Under the pieces are notes generated by a model that saw only the letters and a program-made list of their open reading frames with translations, was not told the origin of the DNA and made no database searches. Positions 47,801 through 55,397 of a stretch of 64,000 nt of DNA are shown one piece after another; positions within the stretch are counted from its first letter, which is position 1; each line of letters opens with the position of its first letter. Source of the DNA: Paenibacillus tyrphae (GTDB taxonomy: Bacteria; Bacillota; Bacilli; Paenibacillales; NBRC-103111); NCBI RefSeq assembly GCF_027925525.1, contig NZ_BSDJ01000016.1, forward strand, positions 91,674 through 155,673, in the 5' to 3' direction. The translations under genes were made by a program, and so were the position numbers.

Positions 47801-50454
47801 ATATCAAGCTGCTTTATACCGGGTCGCCGGTATTCGACGCTTCCACGTTTGAAATTTGGGGCACGCTGCTGAACGGGGGCCGCCTGTTCGTCGTTTCCAA
47901 AGACGATCTGATGAACGTCCGCCTGCTGGAGCAGCGGATGAAGGCATGGGACATCAACGTGGTATGGCTCACTGCCGCATTATGTAATCAGTGGACCCAA
48001 GAGAACGAAACGATGTTCTCCGGACTTCGTTGGCTGCTTTTAGGCGGCGAAGCGTTATCGCCGAAGCCGATCAATCGTTTGCGGCACGCGTATCCGTCGC
48101 TAACCATTCTCAACGCCTACGGTCCGACGGAGAACACGACCTTTTCGACGAGCTATCCGATCGAGCGGGCTTTTGAACGCGATATCCCTATCGGCAAGCC
48201 GATCAGCAATACGACGTGCTACATATTGAACAAAAAGGGACGTGTCCAGCCTGTCGGAGCGGTCGGAGAACTCTACGTGGGAGGAGACGGCGTTGCGCGC
48301 GGCTATTGGAAGCAGGAGGAGCTGACGAGGAAGGGGTTTGTTCCGAATCCGTACGCTTCCGCCGAGGATCGGGAAAAAGGAAGAAATTTGCTGCTGTACC
48401 GGACAGGCGATCGCGGGAGATGGCTTCCGGACGGCAACATCGAATATATCGGGCGGAGCGACGGCCAGTTGAAGCTTCGCGGCTTCCGGATTGAACCCGG
48501 GGAAATCGAGTACCGTCTTGGCCGCTATCCCGCCGTCAAGCAATGCCTCGTCGCCGCCCGTGAGCTCCAAGGGGAGCTAAGGCTGATCGCTTATTATACA
48601 TCGGAGATGGATGAACAGGGCATTCCGGAAGAACGGCTTCGAGCCTTTATGGCTGACGGCTTGCCTTCGTACATGCTTCCTTTCCGGTACGTCCGGCTGG
48701 AGTCGTTTCCGTTAACGGTCAACGGGAAAATTAACCGGGCAAGACTGCCTCTGCCGGAAGCGCGGCGTACCGAACAGACGTCCGAACCCGGTGCCGCAAC
48801 CGGGCTGGAGCAGCTGATGGGGCAGATCTGGCGCACTGTGCTGAAGCTCGATCACATCCGCAAGGATGAAGATTTTCACGCGTTGGGAGGCCATTCGCTC
48901 CATGCGCTGCGCATCGTCAGCCTGCTGCAAAAGAACGGCTATCCGGTAACGGTCAACCAAATCTTCCGGGAGCAAACGATTGAGCGTTTGGCCCGCTCCT
49001 TGAGCGAGACGCTTTCGGCGCCGGATTCGGCTTCGGCTATGGAGGCCCGCCCGGATACGGAAATGGCTTCGGCTTCGGGACAGCAGACGTATCCAAATGA
49101 CGGATTTCCGCTGTCGGCGGTGCAACGACGGTTTTTCAACCGCGACTTGAAGAACCGCAACATGTTCAACGTGCCTTATCTGGCTTTGCTCAAGCAGCGG
49201 ATCACGAAGCAAGAGATGAATCGTGCGCTGCGGCTTCTGGTCGATCGGCATGCGGCGCTGCGGCTAACCTTTGCCCAGCTGGATCACGGAGAATGGTACC
49301 AAGTTGAGCGGGACATCGATTACGATCGGGCATTTGCCTATGTAGATTTGCGGGAGACCTCGGCATCCCACGATGCCTTCATCTCGGACTACTGCTCGAA
49401 GCTTCAGCATGATTTTAATATCGTGGAAGGTCCTTTGTGGAAAGCCGTATTGTTCGACCATTATGGCGGCGGAAGCGGGCAGGTGCTGCTCCTCTTGTTC
49501 CATCATCTGATTTTTGACGGGATGTCGATGAACATCTTTCTGGACGATTTCAGACAGCTTCTCTTATCGGGGGCTGATGAAGTGCCCGACAGGGAAGCAG
49601 GAAGCAGCTACCGCGATTGGTGCCTGGCGCTGACGCAATACGCTGCAGGGGGCATTCCGGCCAAGGCGGCAGCCTATTGGAGGGACGTTGTCGGAGGCGG
49701 CAAGTCTTTGCAGGCCGATTGGGAAGTGCAGGAATGGCCGGTTCACCGCCACATGGCGACGATCACCTCTGATTTCCTGGAAGGCACGGGGCAGGTCGGC
49801 CTGCTAAAAGCATTGGCGGCACAGCGGCAAACCACTCCGCTCGGCGTCCTGTTAACGGCATTGTCCCGGGCTTGCTACGACTTGAAAAAGCAGCCGGATC
49901 TGCTGCTGCATCTGATGTCCTACCAGCGCGAGTCCTTTTTGCCTAACATTGCGATATATCGCACGGTGGGATTTTTTGCCGGGGCGTATCCCGTGCGAAT
50001 CCGCATCGGGAAGCAGGAGCTTCTGGGTGATGCCGAGGCGCTGCTGGAGCATGTCAAGCGGACGCTGCACGATATTCCCAAGGAAGGCATAGACTATTTT
50101 GCTTTGCGGCACATCATTCCTGAGCTTCATCCGGAGGCGGAGCCGCTTATCGATGAAAGCCGCATGCTGTTCCACTACCAATCGGAGGAAACGGCATGGC
50201 AAGCCGACGATTTCTACGAGCCGTTGACCCTTCCGTACGGAAATACCAGCGCGCCGGACAATCCTTCCGCTTATTGGTTAAACATGACGGCTTGCTTGAA
50301 GCGGGACAGGCTGAGCTTGACCTGCTATTACAGCACGCTGCACTACGAAGAACAAACGATTGTCGGGCTAGTGCGCCGGTTTACCGAACATTTGCGCCAT
50401 TGTATCGAGGTTAACACGCTGACTACGACAGGAGAAGGGAGCTTCCGGTCATGA
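41869..50454 (+). CDS. Two-module non-ribosomal peptide synthetase
   Basis: 2,861 residues from the ATG at 41869 (AGAGGAG about 11 bases upstream); a GTG at 41803 would add 22. Domains in order: a half-size condensation-like region with no HHxxxDG; A1 (A3 at about 43140, NAYGPTE at 43540); carrier T1 (GGDSI, 44300); E domain (HHLVIDG, EGHGRE, TIGWFTSMFP, FNYLGQ); C domain (HHILLDG, 46270); A2 (YTSGSTGKPKG at 47700, NAYGPTEN at 48112); T2 (GGHSL, 48890); and a terminal E/C-like domain (HHLIFDG). Pocket residues read by eye are D-A-Y-M-V-A-A-I-I for A1 (hydrophobic, not assignable) and D-A-F-W-L-G-A-T-F for A2 (valine-like). No thioesterase or reductase is present. The product would be a dipeptide whose first residue is D. 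Confidence 0.95.
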   Translation: MIPADGTAFRDSLGGSRYGLPLFSNNRDQGEPVGDYDFHKIRLGNREFKAMTEFVCRHQLCMPSFLTAVWSVLLSHYANQYEVPVLYSVLPDEAGGESYPNYPLLVNIRKEDCLLDLVRKVKTQLDDRKTGGGSWSGTLAQQAEGGLSALGRGDYFNVGILEVHGRSLLPDVNTKSSPRGMNQPEIVLRYLYRVDEFECAIQYDGKRFGKTQISRLAGQFRVLLTNAWYGLEKPVLFHPFLTAIEGKQFLRWNDTDRAYPARKTVHQLVEEQAVRTPEAVALEFRQQKLTYFELNRRANRIARVIMDACRRNEQSDLPRGTLIPIMLERSADVLPAMLGVMKTGGAYLPIDPQYPEERIRFILEDAQAQIIVTTSQLAARLEPVISQAGMEAVTLICIDEWLAQPCDSAENLNVEVKQDDLAYVIYTSGSTGKPKGALIEHAGLVALIPYLIDKFGLTSETRVLQFASISFDASVYEWIGTLTVGGTIVVLSEEELPPYADISDVIEQKNIHLAMLTPAVLRTMSKRELPGLRTIVSAGEACTPDIVNDWGKDRFFLNAYGPTEVTIICSVGLCRPGKRVTIGQPVYNKRLFVLNPFGQPVPVGVPGELWVGGVGVARGYLNREELTQERFVYKEFVMGDGHAPQIERLYKTGDIVKWTPGGELIFIGRSDDQVKIRGYRIELGEIEHRLRQYPGIRQCMVRAWHDGHYQKLAAYYTSSQELEEAELTLHLSSVLPSYMVPSYFCRLEAFPLNTNGKVDRSALPHPNTVWEQSTEKAQETGEDEMEKRLLHIWRQLLKRQNIGVNDHFYAVGGDSILAIQTVSMARDHGIVVTPRQVAEHPTVKDLAAVAAWVDGGKQKEQAIDLAGEFGLTPIQHWFFEQRFEEPNYFNQSHMLLLNHCDPARLEMALNRLVRLHPELAAQFVRRGHTYVQRYRMDAVVRLASHTIRETERPDPEIAAVCAKWHGQLNYETGTLLRAGLIEGHPDGKIRLFLTVHHLVIDGVSWRILLQELYRLYHGSELPPVPSPFKKWQAAITDYAQKEEQRDHIGYWSDVLTRSAAFQLPVDRCSDHRSSAESAELVATLSPSDTQRLLHRCAHAYHTQINDLLLTAWSLMLSAWSGQGTVAFRLEGHGREHSVSDMNLTRTIGWFTSMFPVCIRLSADAPLGETIKSVKEQLRRIPDRGISYGALRYCYPDEAVRTALTAPEPQALFNYLGQFDQAEAGEANEWLSFTRDAAQDHSSPRNHGTSLLELNCSVVQGQLHLFMKYSRRHYEEATIAGLMESFISYLLHIIEHCEEKESEEFTPSDFPLVSIEQHLLDRIVNTYHAPDGLDKMMPLSPLQKGLLFHYLDHPSSDQYFVQTSWKYEGRLDVTRYREAWQRVVAENDCLRTCFVWEALDEPVQCVVQAAEPEWTIEDIVSQSADRQQDYFEQWMTLDRERRFDLRRPAYRLALIRSGSEEWTVVWSYHHILLDGWSLPLLLNRVHDLYECSLQNITPQRNPSLPFELYIRWLMTKDRTEAETFWKAYLADVTEPTPLPMEKSGMRFDAHQPIRKQQTETLQLDASFTRHMTAFAQQTQISLNTLVQFAWGKVLQVLHDADVTVFGMVVSGRGSDLPKADRITGLLINTLPLVMHWNTEQSVADYVKELHHTIQKLNDYCCVSLNELKGWSSVQGQTLFHSIVAFENYLNDYRQPASGLNMSAMEEREKTNYPLTITIASDREQIVIKLIYDADRLEQETVRRLTEHLRHALHFAVEHPDCAVGDIRLMPEDEYDRIVYDWNRTFTEYPRESTVPELFGEQVRLRPSQPAVIAYDKVVTYERLDQLSRHVASLLAADAPVREKLIGVCLPRSLEFIVSILGILKAGCAYVPIDPDFPAERTRDMIRDAGLDTIITSRSGADSLAEASQGMSLKLICADDFDNITFVGLEEEGGVPAAASDLAYLMYTSGSTGKPKGVMVEHRSIVRLVKHTNYFPFSPDIKLLYTGSPVFDASTFEIWGTLLNGGRLFVVSKDDLMNVRLLEQRMKAWDINVVWLTAALCNQWTQENETMFSGLRWLLLGGEALSPKPINRLRHAYPSLTILNAYGPTENTTFSTSYPIERAFERDIPIGKPISNTTCYILNKKGRVQPVGAVGELYVGGDGVARGYWKQEELTRKGFVPNPYASAEDREKGRNLLLYRTGDRGRWLPDGNIEYIGRSDGQLKLRGFRIEPGEIEYRLGRYPAVKQCLVAARELQGELRLIAYYTSEMDEQGIPEERLRAFMADGLPSYMLPFRYVRLESFPLTVNGKINRARLPLPEARRTEQTSEPGAATGLEQLMGQIWRTVLKLDHIRKDEDFHALGGHSLHALRIVSLLQKNGYPVTVNQIFREQTIERLARSLSETLSAPDSASAMEARPDTEMASASGQQTYPNDGFPLSAVQRRFFNRDLKNRNMFNVPYLALLKQRITKQEMNRALRLLVDRHAALRLTFAQLDHGEWYQVERDIDYDRAFAYVDLRETSASHDAFISDYCSKLQHDFNIVEGPLWKAVLFDHYGGGSGQVLLLLFHHLIFDGMSMNIFLDDFRQLLLSGADEVPDREAGSSYRDWCLALTQYAAGGIPAKAAAYWRDVVGGGKSLQADWEVQEWPVHRHMATITSDFLEGTGQVGLLKALAAQRQTTPLGVLLTALSRACYDLKKQPDLLLHLMSYQRESFLPNIAIYRTVGFFAGAYPVRIRIGKQELLGDAEALLEHVKRTLHDIPKEGIDYFALRHIIPELHPEAEPLIDESRMLFHYQSEETAWQADDFYEPLTLPYGNTSAPDNPSAYWLNMTACLKRDRLSLTCYYSTLHYEEQTIVGLVRRFTEHLRHCIEVNTLTTTGEGSFRS

Positions 50455-51329
50455 AAATTTATGAATTTTGCCCGTTTTTCAACGAAAACCGGGTGGCGGA
50501 AATCAAATTGAAAGAAGATGCCCGCTGGGTCGACGAGCTTCACGTGATTGAGGCCAACAAGACTTTCAGCTATGCGGACAAGCCCCGAAACTTCGATCCG
50601 GCTTATCTCGGTCCGAAGTTGATTTACCATTCGCTGCAAGCCGACAACGCGTTTCGCAAGCCGGAGCGGCACCAATTGTATTTCAACCCGGACACGTGCC
50701 AAGCGGCGAACTTTGACCGTTGGTATTGGCGCTTGCTGAGCTACAACAGCGCGTTTCATAACGAAGCGTACCAAAGAAGCCGATGCGCTGACATTTTGCG
50801 GGAGCGGGTCGAGGATGACGACGTGATCATTCTGGCCGACTTCGACGAGATCATCGACAGCCGAATGGCGGACCGGATTGTCTCCGAGGTGAAAAGACGT
50901 CAAGTCATTACCGTCAAAATGCACTATTCCGTCTTTTTCCTGAATCTATTCTGCCGCTCCAATCACGGCGCTCCGCACTGGAGCTATCGCGTCTTTGCGA
51001 TGTCCGGACGCTTTTTTAGAAGCATGCCTTTCTCGGCGGATTATCTAAGAAAGAAGGGGATTGCCGAAGGGCTATATCCAGACATCTACTGCCTGGAGGA
51101 ACCGGCCGGGTTTCATCATTCGTGGCTGGACTACCGCCAGACCGCACTGCCCAAACTTCAAGCGTTTGCAGCCAACGTGAAGGACAAAAGTATCGTGAAT
51201 GAGGACTACATCAAGCAGTGTCTGGACGATAAAAAGCTGTATTATCTCGATACCGAGCTGTACGTGGATAACGAAAAATCGTTTTTGGCCGCTCTGCGGG
51301 AGATCCCTACGGCGGATCTGTGGTACTGA
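50451..51329 (+). CDS. GT17-like glycosyltransferase coupled to the NRPS
   Basis: 292 residues of glycosyltransferase family 17 character (N-acetylglucosaminyltransferase III-like): IYEFCPFFNENRVAEIKLKE, HVIEANKTFSYADKP, the DxD-like metal site in ILADFDEI, and a late GFHHSWLDYRQ. The ATG overlaps the NRPS stop (ATGA, four bases), with GGAGAAGGGAGC inside the NRPS end as the ribosome site, so the two proteins are translationally coupled. It should transfer a sugar to the peptide or to the carrier-bound intermediate. Acceptor and donor are unknown. A terminator follows 13 bases later, so the transcript ends here. Confidence 0.85.
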   Translation: MKIYEFCPFFNENRVAEIKLKEDARWVDELHVIEANKTFSYADKPRNFDPAYLGPKLIYHSLQADNAFRKPERHQLYFNPDTCQAANFDRWYWRLLSYNSAFHNEAYQRSRCADILRERVEDDDVIILADFDEIIDSRMADRIVSEVKRRQVITVKMHYSVFFLNLFCRSNHGAPHWSYRVFAMSGRFFRSMPFSADYLRKKGIAEGLYPDIYCLEEPAGFHHSWLDYRQTALPKLQAFAANVKDKSIVNEDYIKQCLDDKKLYYLDTELYVDNEKSFLAALREIPTADLWY

Positions 51330-51342
51330 TATCTAGCTAACT

Positions 51343-51373
51343 AAGAATCCGAAGCTTTTCGGGTTCTTTTTTA
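51343..51373 (+). terminator. Terminator of the NRPS-glycosyltransferase operon
   Basis: AAGAATCCGAA pairs with TTCGGGTTCTT across a GCTT loop, followed by a T-run. It defines the two-gene operon end. Confidence 0.88.
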
Positions 51374-51387
51374 TTTAAAAAAAAGAA

Positions 51388-51416
51388 TTGACAACGCTTA
51401 CATTTTTGTGGATGAT
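51388..51416 (+). promoter_or_regulatory. Perfect cre site on a TTGACA box
   Basis: TGACAACGCTTACA (51389-51402) matches the CcpA consensus TGWNANCGNTNWCA at every position and overlaps TTGACA (51388-51393). The -10 17 bases on is poor (GATGAT). CcpA bound here would block the promoter of the beta-helix protein 150 bases downstream. Confidence 0.7.
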
Positions 51417-51555
51417 GAACATAAAAAACAAACCTAAAACAAACCAGAAGTCGTTATTTATTTGAGGATCTTCGCATTTTGTGAATCAGTATGAAACCAG
51501 ATTGAAAAAGTTCAAATCGGAAAACGGATACCCATCGAAAAGGAGCTGTTGAACG

Positions 51556-53871
51556 ATGTTCTACTCCGAAAATGGAACAAACGATAAGGCGAACGAAGCG
51601 ATCAGCAGACGAAAAGTGCTCAAAACCTTAGGAATCGGAGGGGCGATATTGGCCGGCAGCGCCTTCGGGGGCTCGCGGTTTGCTTCGGCGGAAAGTCTAC
51701 AAGCCGAAGGCAAGGGGGATCGTCAAACGTTGTGGGTCGCCAGCGTGGAGGAACTGCTGTCACTTCCGCCTGGCCAGCTCAAGGATGGCTTGCATGTATT
51801 TGTTGGCGGCTACTACAAAAGCGGCGACGGGGGAGGCAAGCTCGTTCGCTATATGGCGGGCAGCGTCAAAGCCGATAACGGCGGCACGGTGCACAAGCCG
51901 GCAAAAGGCCAAGGCTGCTTTGAAGTCGTGCACGACGGGGTAGGGGATTTTCGCTGGTTCGGCATTTTCGATATGAAGACGAATGCGGACGGGGCGCTGG
52001 ACGCAATGGTCAACGATCTGTCGATCCGCCGGATCGAAGCGTACTCGGATTTGAATTTCGTCAAGCGCCATGTATTTCACCGCAGCGATATCGAGATTGA
52101 TTTTCAGGGACATACCGTAACAACCGAGGGGATCGAGCTGAATAAGTTAGACAACCCGTTTGGCGCCGTTATGTTTTTCCAGGGGATCAAAACCGACATG
52201 GTCCACACCGTGACGCTGAGCGAAGAACTGCCGGAGTACTCGGATATTTTCGAGGTCGCCGATTCGTCCATTTTCGCGGTGGATAGCTGGTGGCATGCGC
52301 AAATCAAGAACAATCCGGGCGGAAACGCGCAGCGTGAGCTTGATTACCTTATCAAAGTAACGGAAATTCTCGACTCTACTCATGTCCGGTTCAATTATAA
52401 GCTCGGCTGGCCGCTGGCGAAGGGACGCCAGTTGACCTACCGGAAAATCAACCCGGTTTTCCGCTGCCATGTGCGGAACATGAGCTTTATCGGCATCCCG
52501 GTGCCGCCTAACGGCACGAGCACCCGGCCGTTCCCGACTTGGGACCAGATCGGGTCGAATCCGGTCGCGTACGAATTCGCGGTCGAATGCGACGCATCGG
52601 GCATCAAGGCGATCAAAGTGTTCTGGCCGGTCGTTATGCGCAGGTACAGCACCCATTATGTGACGGAACGCTGTCAACTGATGAACCCGGAAGAACGCGA
52701 TTGGGGCGGCACCGGTTACTTGACGCAGCAGATCAACGTGCTGTACGGTCACGTCAGGGATTGCAACACGAGCAACGCCCGTCACTTGAATGATTTTACG
52801 TGCGCGGCCTACTGCATGGTCGAGAACTGCCACGGAGACGGCGACGAGTACGGTCCGTTCGTCACGCACGGTCAATTCGAGCACGACCTGACATATATCA
52901 ACAACTCCGGCCTGTTGTCGTTCGCGAACAGCGGCTCGACTTGGGGCGACAGCGCCAAGCGGGTGACCGTCAAGAAGCATATCGCATCGCGGATCGTCGC
53001 GCACAAACGGCTTACCGATCTGACGCTTGAGGATTGCCATGCCGTCGTGACGTATACGAAGCCCGGCGTGAAAATGGCGAATTCAGGCTCGTTCTGGGTC
53101 AACATGGACGGTCTGCAAATGAGAGGCTGTACGGCGCAAGAGATGATTACGATTTCGCAAAGCTCCTCTCGGGGCACAAGGAAAAATATGATCGACAGCT
53201 GCTCCTTCGGCATGCTGAAGGGCTATGAAGTTGCCCGTCCGATCCGCTCGGGAACGAACCAAATCGGCTATATGCCGTGCAGCGGGGATTTGACGATTCT
53301 CAACAGCGAGTTTTACAACGTCGAGGATGTCAATTTGGGGAGTATCGATAAGCTGACCCTTATCAATACTTGGTTTAAGGGACTGCCTCAGGCAGGAGGC
53401 ATGATTAAGGTCGGCGCACGTGAAATCGTCATGCAGGGCGGCGGACTTGCGGATTGCTGCTTCTTGTTCACCGGCGCATGGGACAAGGTCGGCGACGTCA
53501 ACAATCCGAAAAATAAACCTGACCAGTGGATCGCGATCGACGGCGGCGCGGTATTCAGCGGAACAAACGGCGAGAAGGCGTTCCTGAAGAGCGTCGATCC
53601 GACGAACGTCATCACGTGGAATTTCGGAAACTGCAGAAGCGCCGCTGCGGACGCGGACACGGCACATTTCCAGATCCAAGGCGGAAAGAACAAGCTGAAG
53701 GCCATCGGCTCTCACTTCACGGGCGGCAAGTATGAAGCGGCGGACGGCGCTTTCGGAAGCGGAGGTTACTTCTTCATGACATCGTGCCTGGAAGAGAAGG
53801 TCAACCGGACGGCGCTGCCGGCGGAAACCGATACGGTAAAACACAGCGCCGGCAACTTTTCGATTTCTTAG
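51556..53871 (+). CDS. Tat-exported right-handed beta-helix protein
   Basis: 771 residues. The N-terminus carries a twin-arginine signal (SRRKVLKTLGIGGAILAGSA). The body consists of short irregular repeats with parallel beta-helix character (HVRDCNTSNARHLNDF, NCHGDGDEYGPFVTHG, DLTLEDCHAVVTY, DLTILNSEFYNVEDVN), as in pectate-lyase-like or tail-spike-like carbohydrate-active proteins. No catalytic motif is recognised. AAAAGGAGCTG precedes the ATG. The cre site and the GntR-type regulator downstream suggest carbohydrate-controlled expression. It is exported folded, possibly with a cofactor. Confidence 0.82.
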   Translation: MFYSENGTNDKANEAISRRKVLKTLGIGGAILAGSAFGGSRFASAESLQAEGKGDRQTLWVASVEELLSLPPGQLKDGLHVFVGGYYKSGDGGGKLVRYMAGSVKADNGGTVHKPAKGQGCFEVVHDGVGDFRWFGIFDMKTNADGALDAMVNDLSIRRIEAYSDLNFVKRHVFHRSDIEIDFQGHTVTTEGIELNKLDNPFGAVMFFQGIKTDMVHTVTLSEELPEYSDIFEVADSSIFAVDSWWHAQIKNNPGGNAQRELDYLIKVTEILDSTHVRFNYKLGWPLAKGRQLTYRKINPVFRCHVRNMSFIGIPVPPNGTSTRPFPTWDQIGSNPVAYEFAVECDASGIKAIKVFWPVVMRRYSTHYVTERCQLMNPEERDWGGTGYLTQQINVLYGHVRDCNTSNARHLNDFTCAAYCMVENCHGDGDEYGPFVTHGQFEHDLTYINNSGLLSFANSGSTWGDSAKRVTVKKHIASRIVAHKRLTDLTLEDCHAVVTYTKPGVKMANSGSFWVNMDGLQMRGCTAQEMITISQSSSRGTRKNMIDSCSFGMLKGYEVARPIRSGTNQIGYMPCSGDLTILNSEFYNVEDVNLGSIDKLTLINTWFKGLPQAGGMIKVGAREIVMQGGGLADCCFLFTGAWDKVGDVNNPKNKPDQWIAIDGGAVFSGTNGEKAFLKSVDPTNVITWNFGNCRSAAADADTAHFQIQGGKNKLKAIGSHFTGGKYEAADGAFGSGGYFFMTSCLEEKVNRTALPAETDTVKHSAGNFSIS

Positions 53872-53877
53872 CGGGAC

Positions 53878-53894
53878 CTTGTTATAATAACAAG
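53878..53894 (+). promoter_or_regulatory. Palindromic operator centred on a -10 box
   Basis: CTTGTTATAATAACAAG is a perfect 17-bp palindrome with TATAAT (53883-53888) at its core, 73 bases upstream of the GntR-fusion gene. A dimeric regulator bound here would cover the -10, the arrangement of autorepression. Confidence 0.65.
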
Positions 53895-53966
53895 TAATAG
53901 AGCGGATACAGGATGGTCCCTATTTCCTGTTCTGTTCAGTGTATCGGGCGGAAGTGAGGTCTAAGG

Positions 53967-55349
53967 ATGGAACAAAGGACAAGTCGCAAAACGCCCCGCG
54001 AGCGGCTAAGCGAATTCGTCAGCACGTTGCGGGAAGATATATTGACAGGAAAGCGGCCGATAGGAGACTATTTACCTTCCGAAAAAACTTTCGCCGCGCA
54101 GTTCCAGTTGAGCAACCAAACGGTGCGAAAAGGGCTGGACGTTCTCGTGTCGGAGGGGCTGATCGAAAAAATACCGCGCGTCGGCACGAAGGTTGTCGGT
54201 CCTCTGAACGAAGCTTTCGTTACCGTGAAGCTAGGTTTTCACAGCTCCGTCACCGGAGAAGCGGGAATTCATCAGCTGCTGTCAATCTTTCACAAGGAAA
54301 ACCCTCATATCCGGGTACAAGCCGTGCCTACATCCAGCACCAACTACAGCTATATCAGCGAGTACTTGTCCGGCGGCATCCTCGATGTGGTCATGATGAA
54401 CTTTATGAATTTTCAGGAATGTGTGGAGAACGGAGACGAAGGGCTGCTGGAGCCGCTGGAACGCAATCCGGAGCTGTATTCCTTCCTGTCGGACGCGTTT
54501 CAAGTGAATGGCCGCCAGCTCGTACAGCCGTTTATTTTTTCCCCGCTCATTCTATGTTATAACCGGGAGCACTTTCGTGCGGCGAATTTATCCGAGCCGG
54601 ACAGCAGCTGGCAGTGGAACGATCTAATCGACTATTCGTCGCGGCTTGCCATTCCGGGCGAACGGCTTGGCTTTCACTGCGACTTGTATTCGTCGAACCG
54701 CTGGCCTCTTCTGCTGCTGCAGACCGGAGAAAAGTTCGCGCGGAACGAAGACGGCCGCCTTAAGCTTGCCGGCACGCCGATGATGGACGCGCTTCGCTAC
54801 TGCGGGGAGATGAAGCATAGTATCCCCTCACTGTCGGAAGGGGTGACGACTGGCGAATCGGAGCTGCTTCTGGCCAAGGGCAAAGCGTCGATGATTATGA
54901 CCAGTTATTTTTATTTGAATTATTTGCTTGGTGAGCGACTATCCTTTGACATCGCACCCGTACCGCATCTGGGTACGCCGATGACGATGCTGCTGAACAT
55001 CGGGCTGGCGATCAATCGACAATCGCGCGTCAAGGCTGCCGCCGCCAAGCTGGTGGAATTTTTGACCGGCTACAAGGCCCAGCTTTTCGTTCGGCAGAAC
55101 ACGTACAGTCTTCCCGCCAGAAAATACGCCGCCGAGTGGGTAGGGGAAGAGAAACGGTATCTTCCGTCGCGGTTTTCGCTATTTCGCGAAACGATTCCCG
55201 GCTTTCGGTATTTTACCGATCTGGAGATCAGCGCAAGAGAGCTGTCCGTCATCAACCAGGAGCTCAAGATGTATTGGGCCGGCTTGGAAACCGAGGAGGC
55301 AATGTGCTCCCAAATCGAGGAGTGTCTGGCGGTTGGTTCGTTGTCCTAA
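53967..55349 (+). CDS. GntR regulator fused to a solute-binding-protein domain
   Basis: 460 residues. Residues 5-75 are a GntR winged helix (VSTLREDILTGKRPIGDYLP, SEKTFAAQFQLSNQTVRKGL, DVLVSEGLIEKIPRVGTKV). From about residue 85 on, the protein is a family 1 ABC solute-binding protein (VKLGFHSSVTGEAGIHQLLS, DVVMMNFMNFQECVENG, LILCYNREHFRAANL, LLAKGKASMIMTSYF). There is no signal peptide, so the fold that usually binds sugars outside the cell acts here as a cytoplasmic ligand sensor. It follows the beta-helix gene and likely binds the palindrome at 53878-53894, sensing an oligosaccharide. Such fusions occur in Paenibacillus, but the ligand is unknown. Confidence 0.88.
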   Translation: MEQRTSRKTPRERLSEFVSTLREDILTGKRPIGDYLPSEKTFAAQFQLSNQTVRKGLDVLVSEGLIEKIPRVGTKVVGPLNEAFVTVKLGFHSSVTGEAGIHQLLSIFHKENPHIRVQAVPTSSTNYSYISEYLSGGILDVVMMNFMNFQECVENGDEGLLEPLERNPELYSFLSDAFQVNGRQLVQPFIFSPLILCYNREHFRAANLSEPDSSWQWNDLIDYSSRLAIPGERLGFHCDLYSSNRWPLLLLQTGEKFARNEDGRLKLAGTPMMDALRYCGEMKHSIPSLSEGVTTGESELLLAKGKASMIMTSYFYLNYLLGERLSFDIAPVPHLGTPMTMLLNIGLAINRQSRVKAAAAKLVEFLTGYKAQLFVRQNTYSLPARKYAAEWVGEEKRYLPSRFSLFRETIPGFRYFTDLEISARELSVINQELKMYWAGLETEEAMCSQIEECLAVGSLS

Positions 55350-55363
55350 CATAACAACAACAA

Positions 55364-55397
55364 AAACGGAGTCACGCAGGTTTGCGGGCTCCGTTTT
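55364..55397. terminator. Terminator, right copy of a pair flanking the NRPS block
   Basis: AAAACGGAGTCACGC and GCGGGCTCCGTTTT form a hairpin with T-rich flanks on both strands (GTTTTC rightward, CGTTTTTGTTG leftward), so it can act bidirectionally between convergent genes. It includes the stop codon of the MFS gene (55372-55374). It is nearly the same as 41654-41692. Confidence 0.8.
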
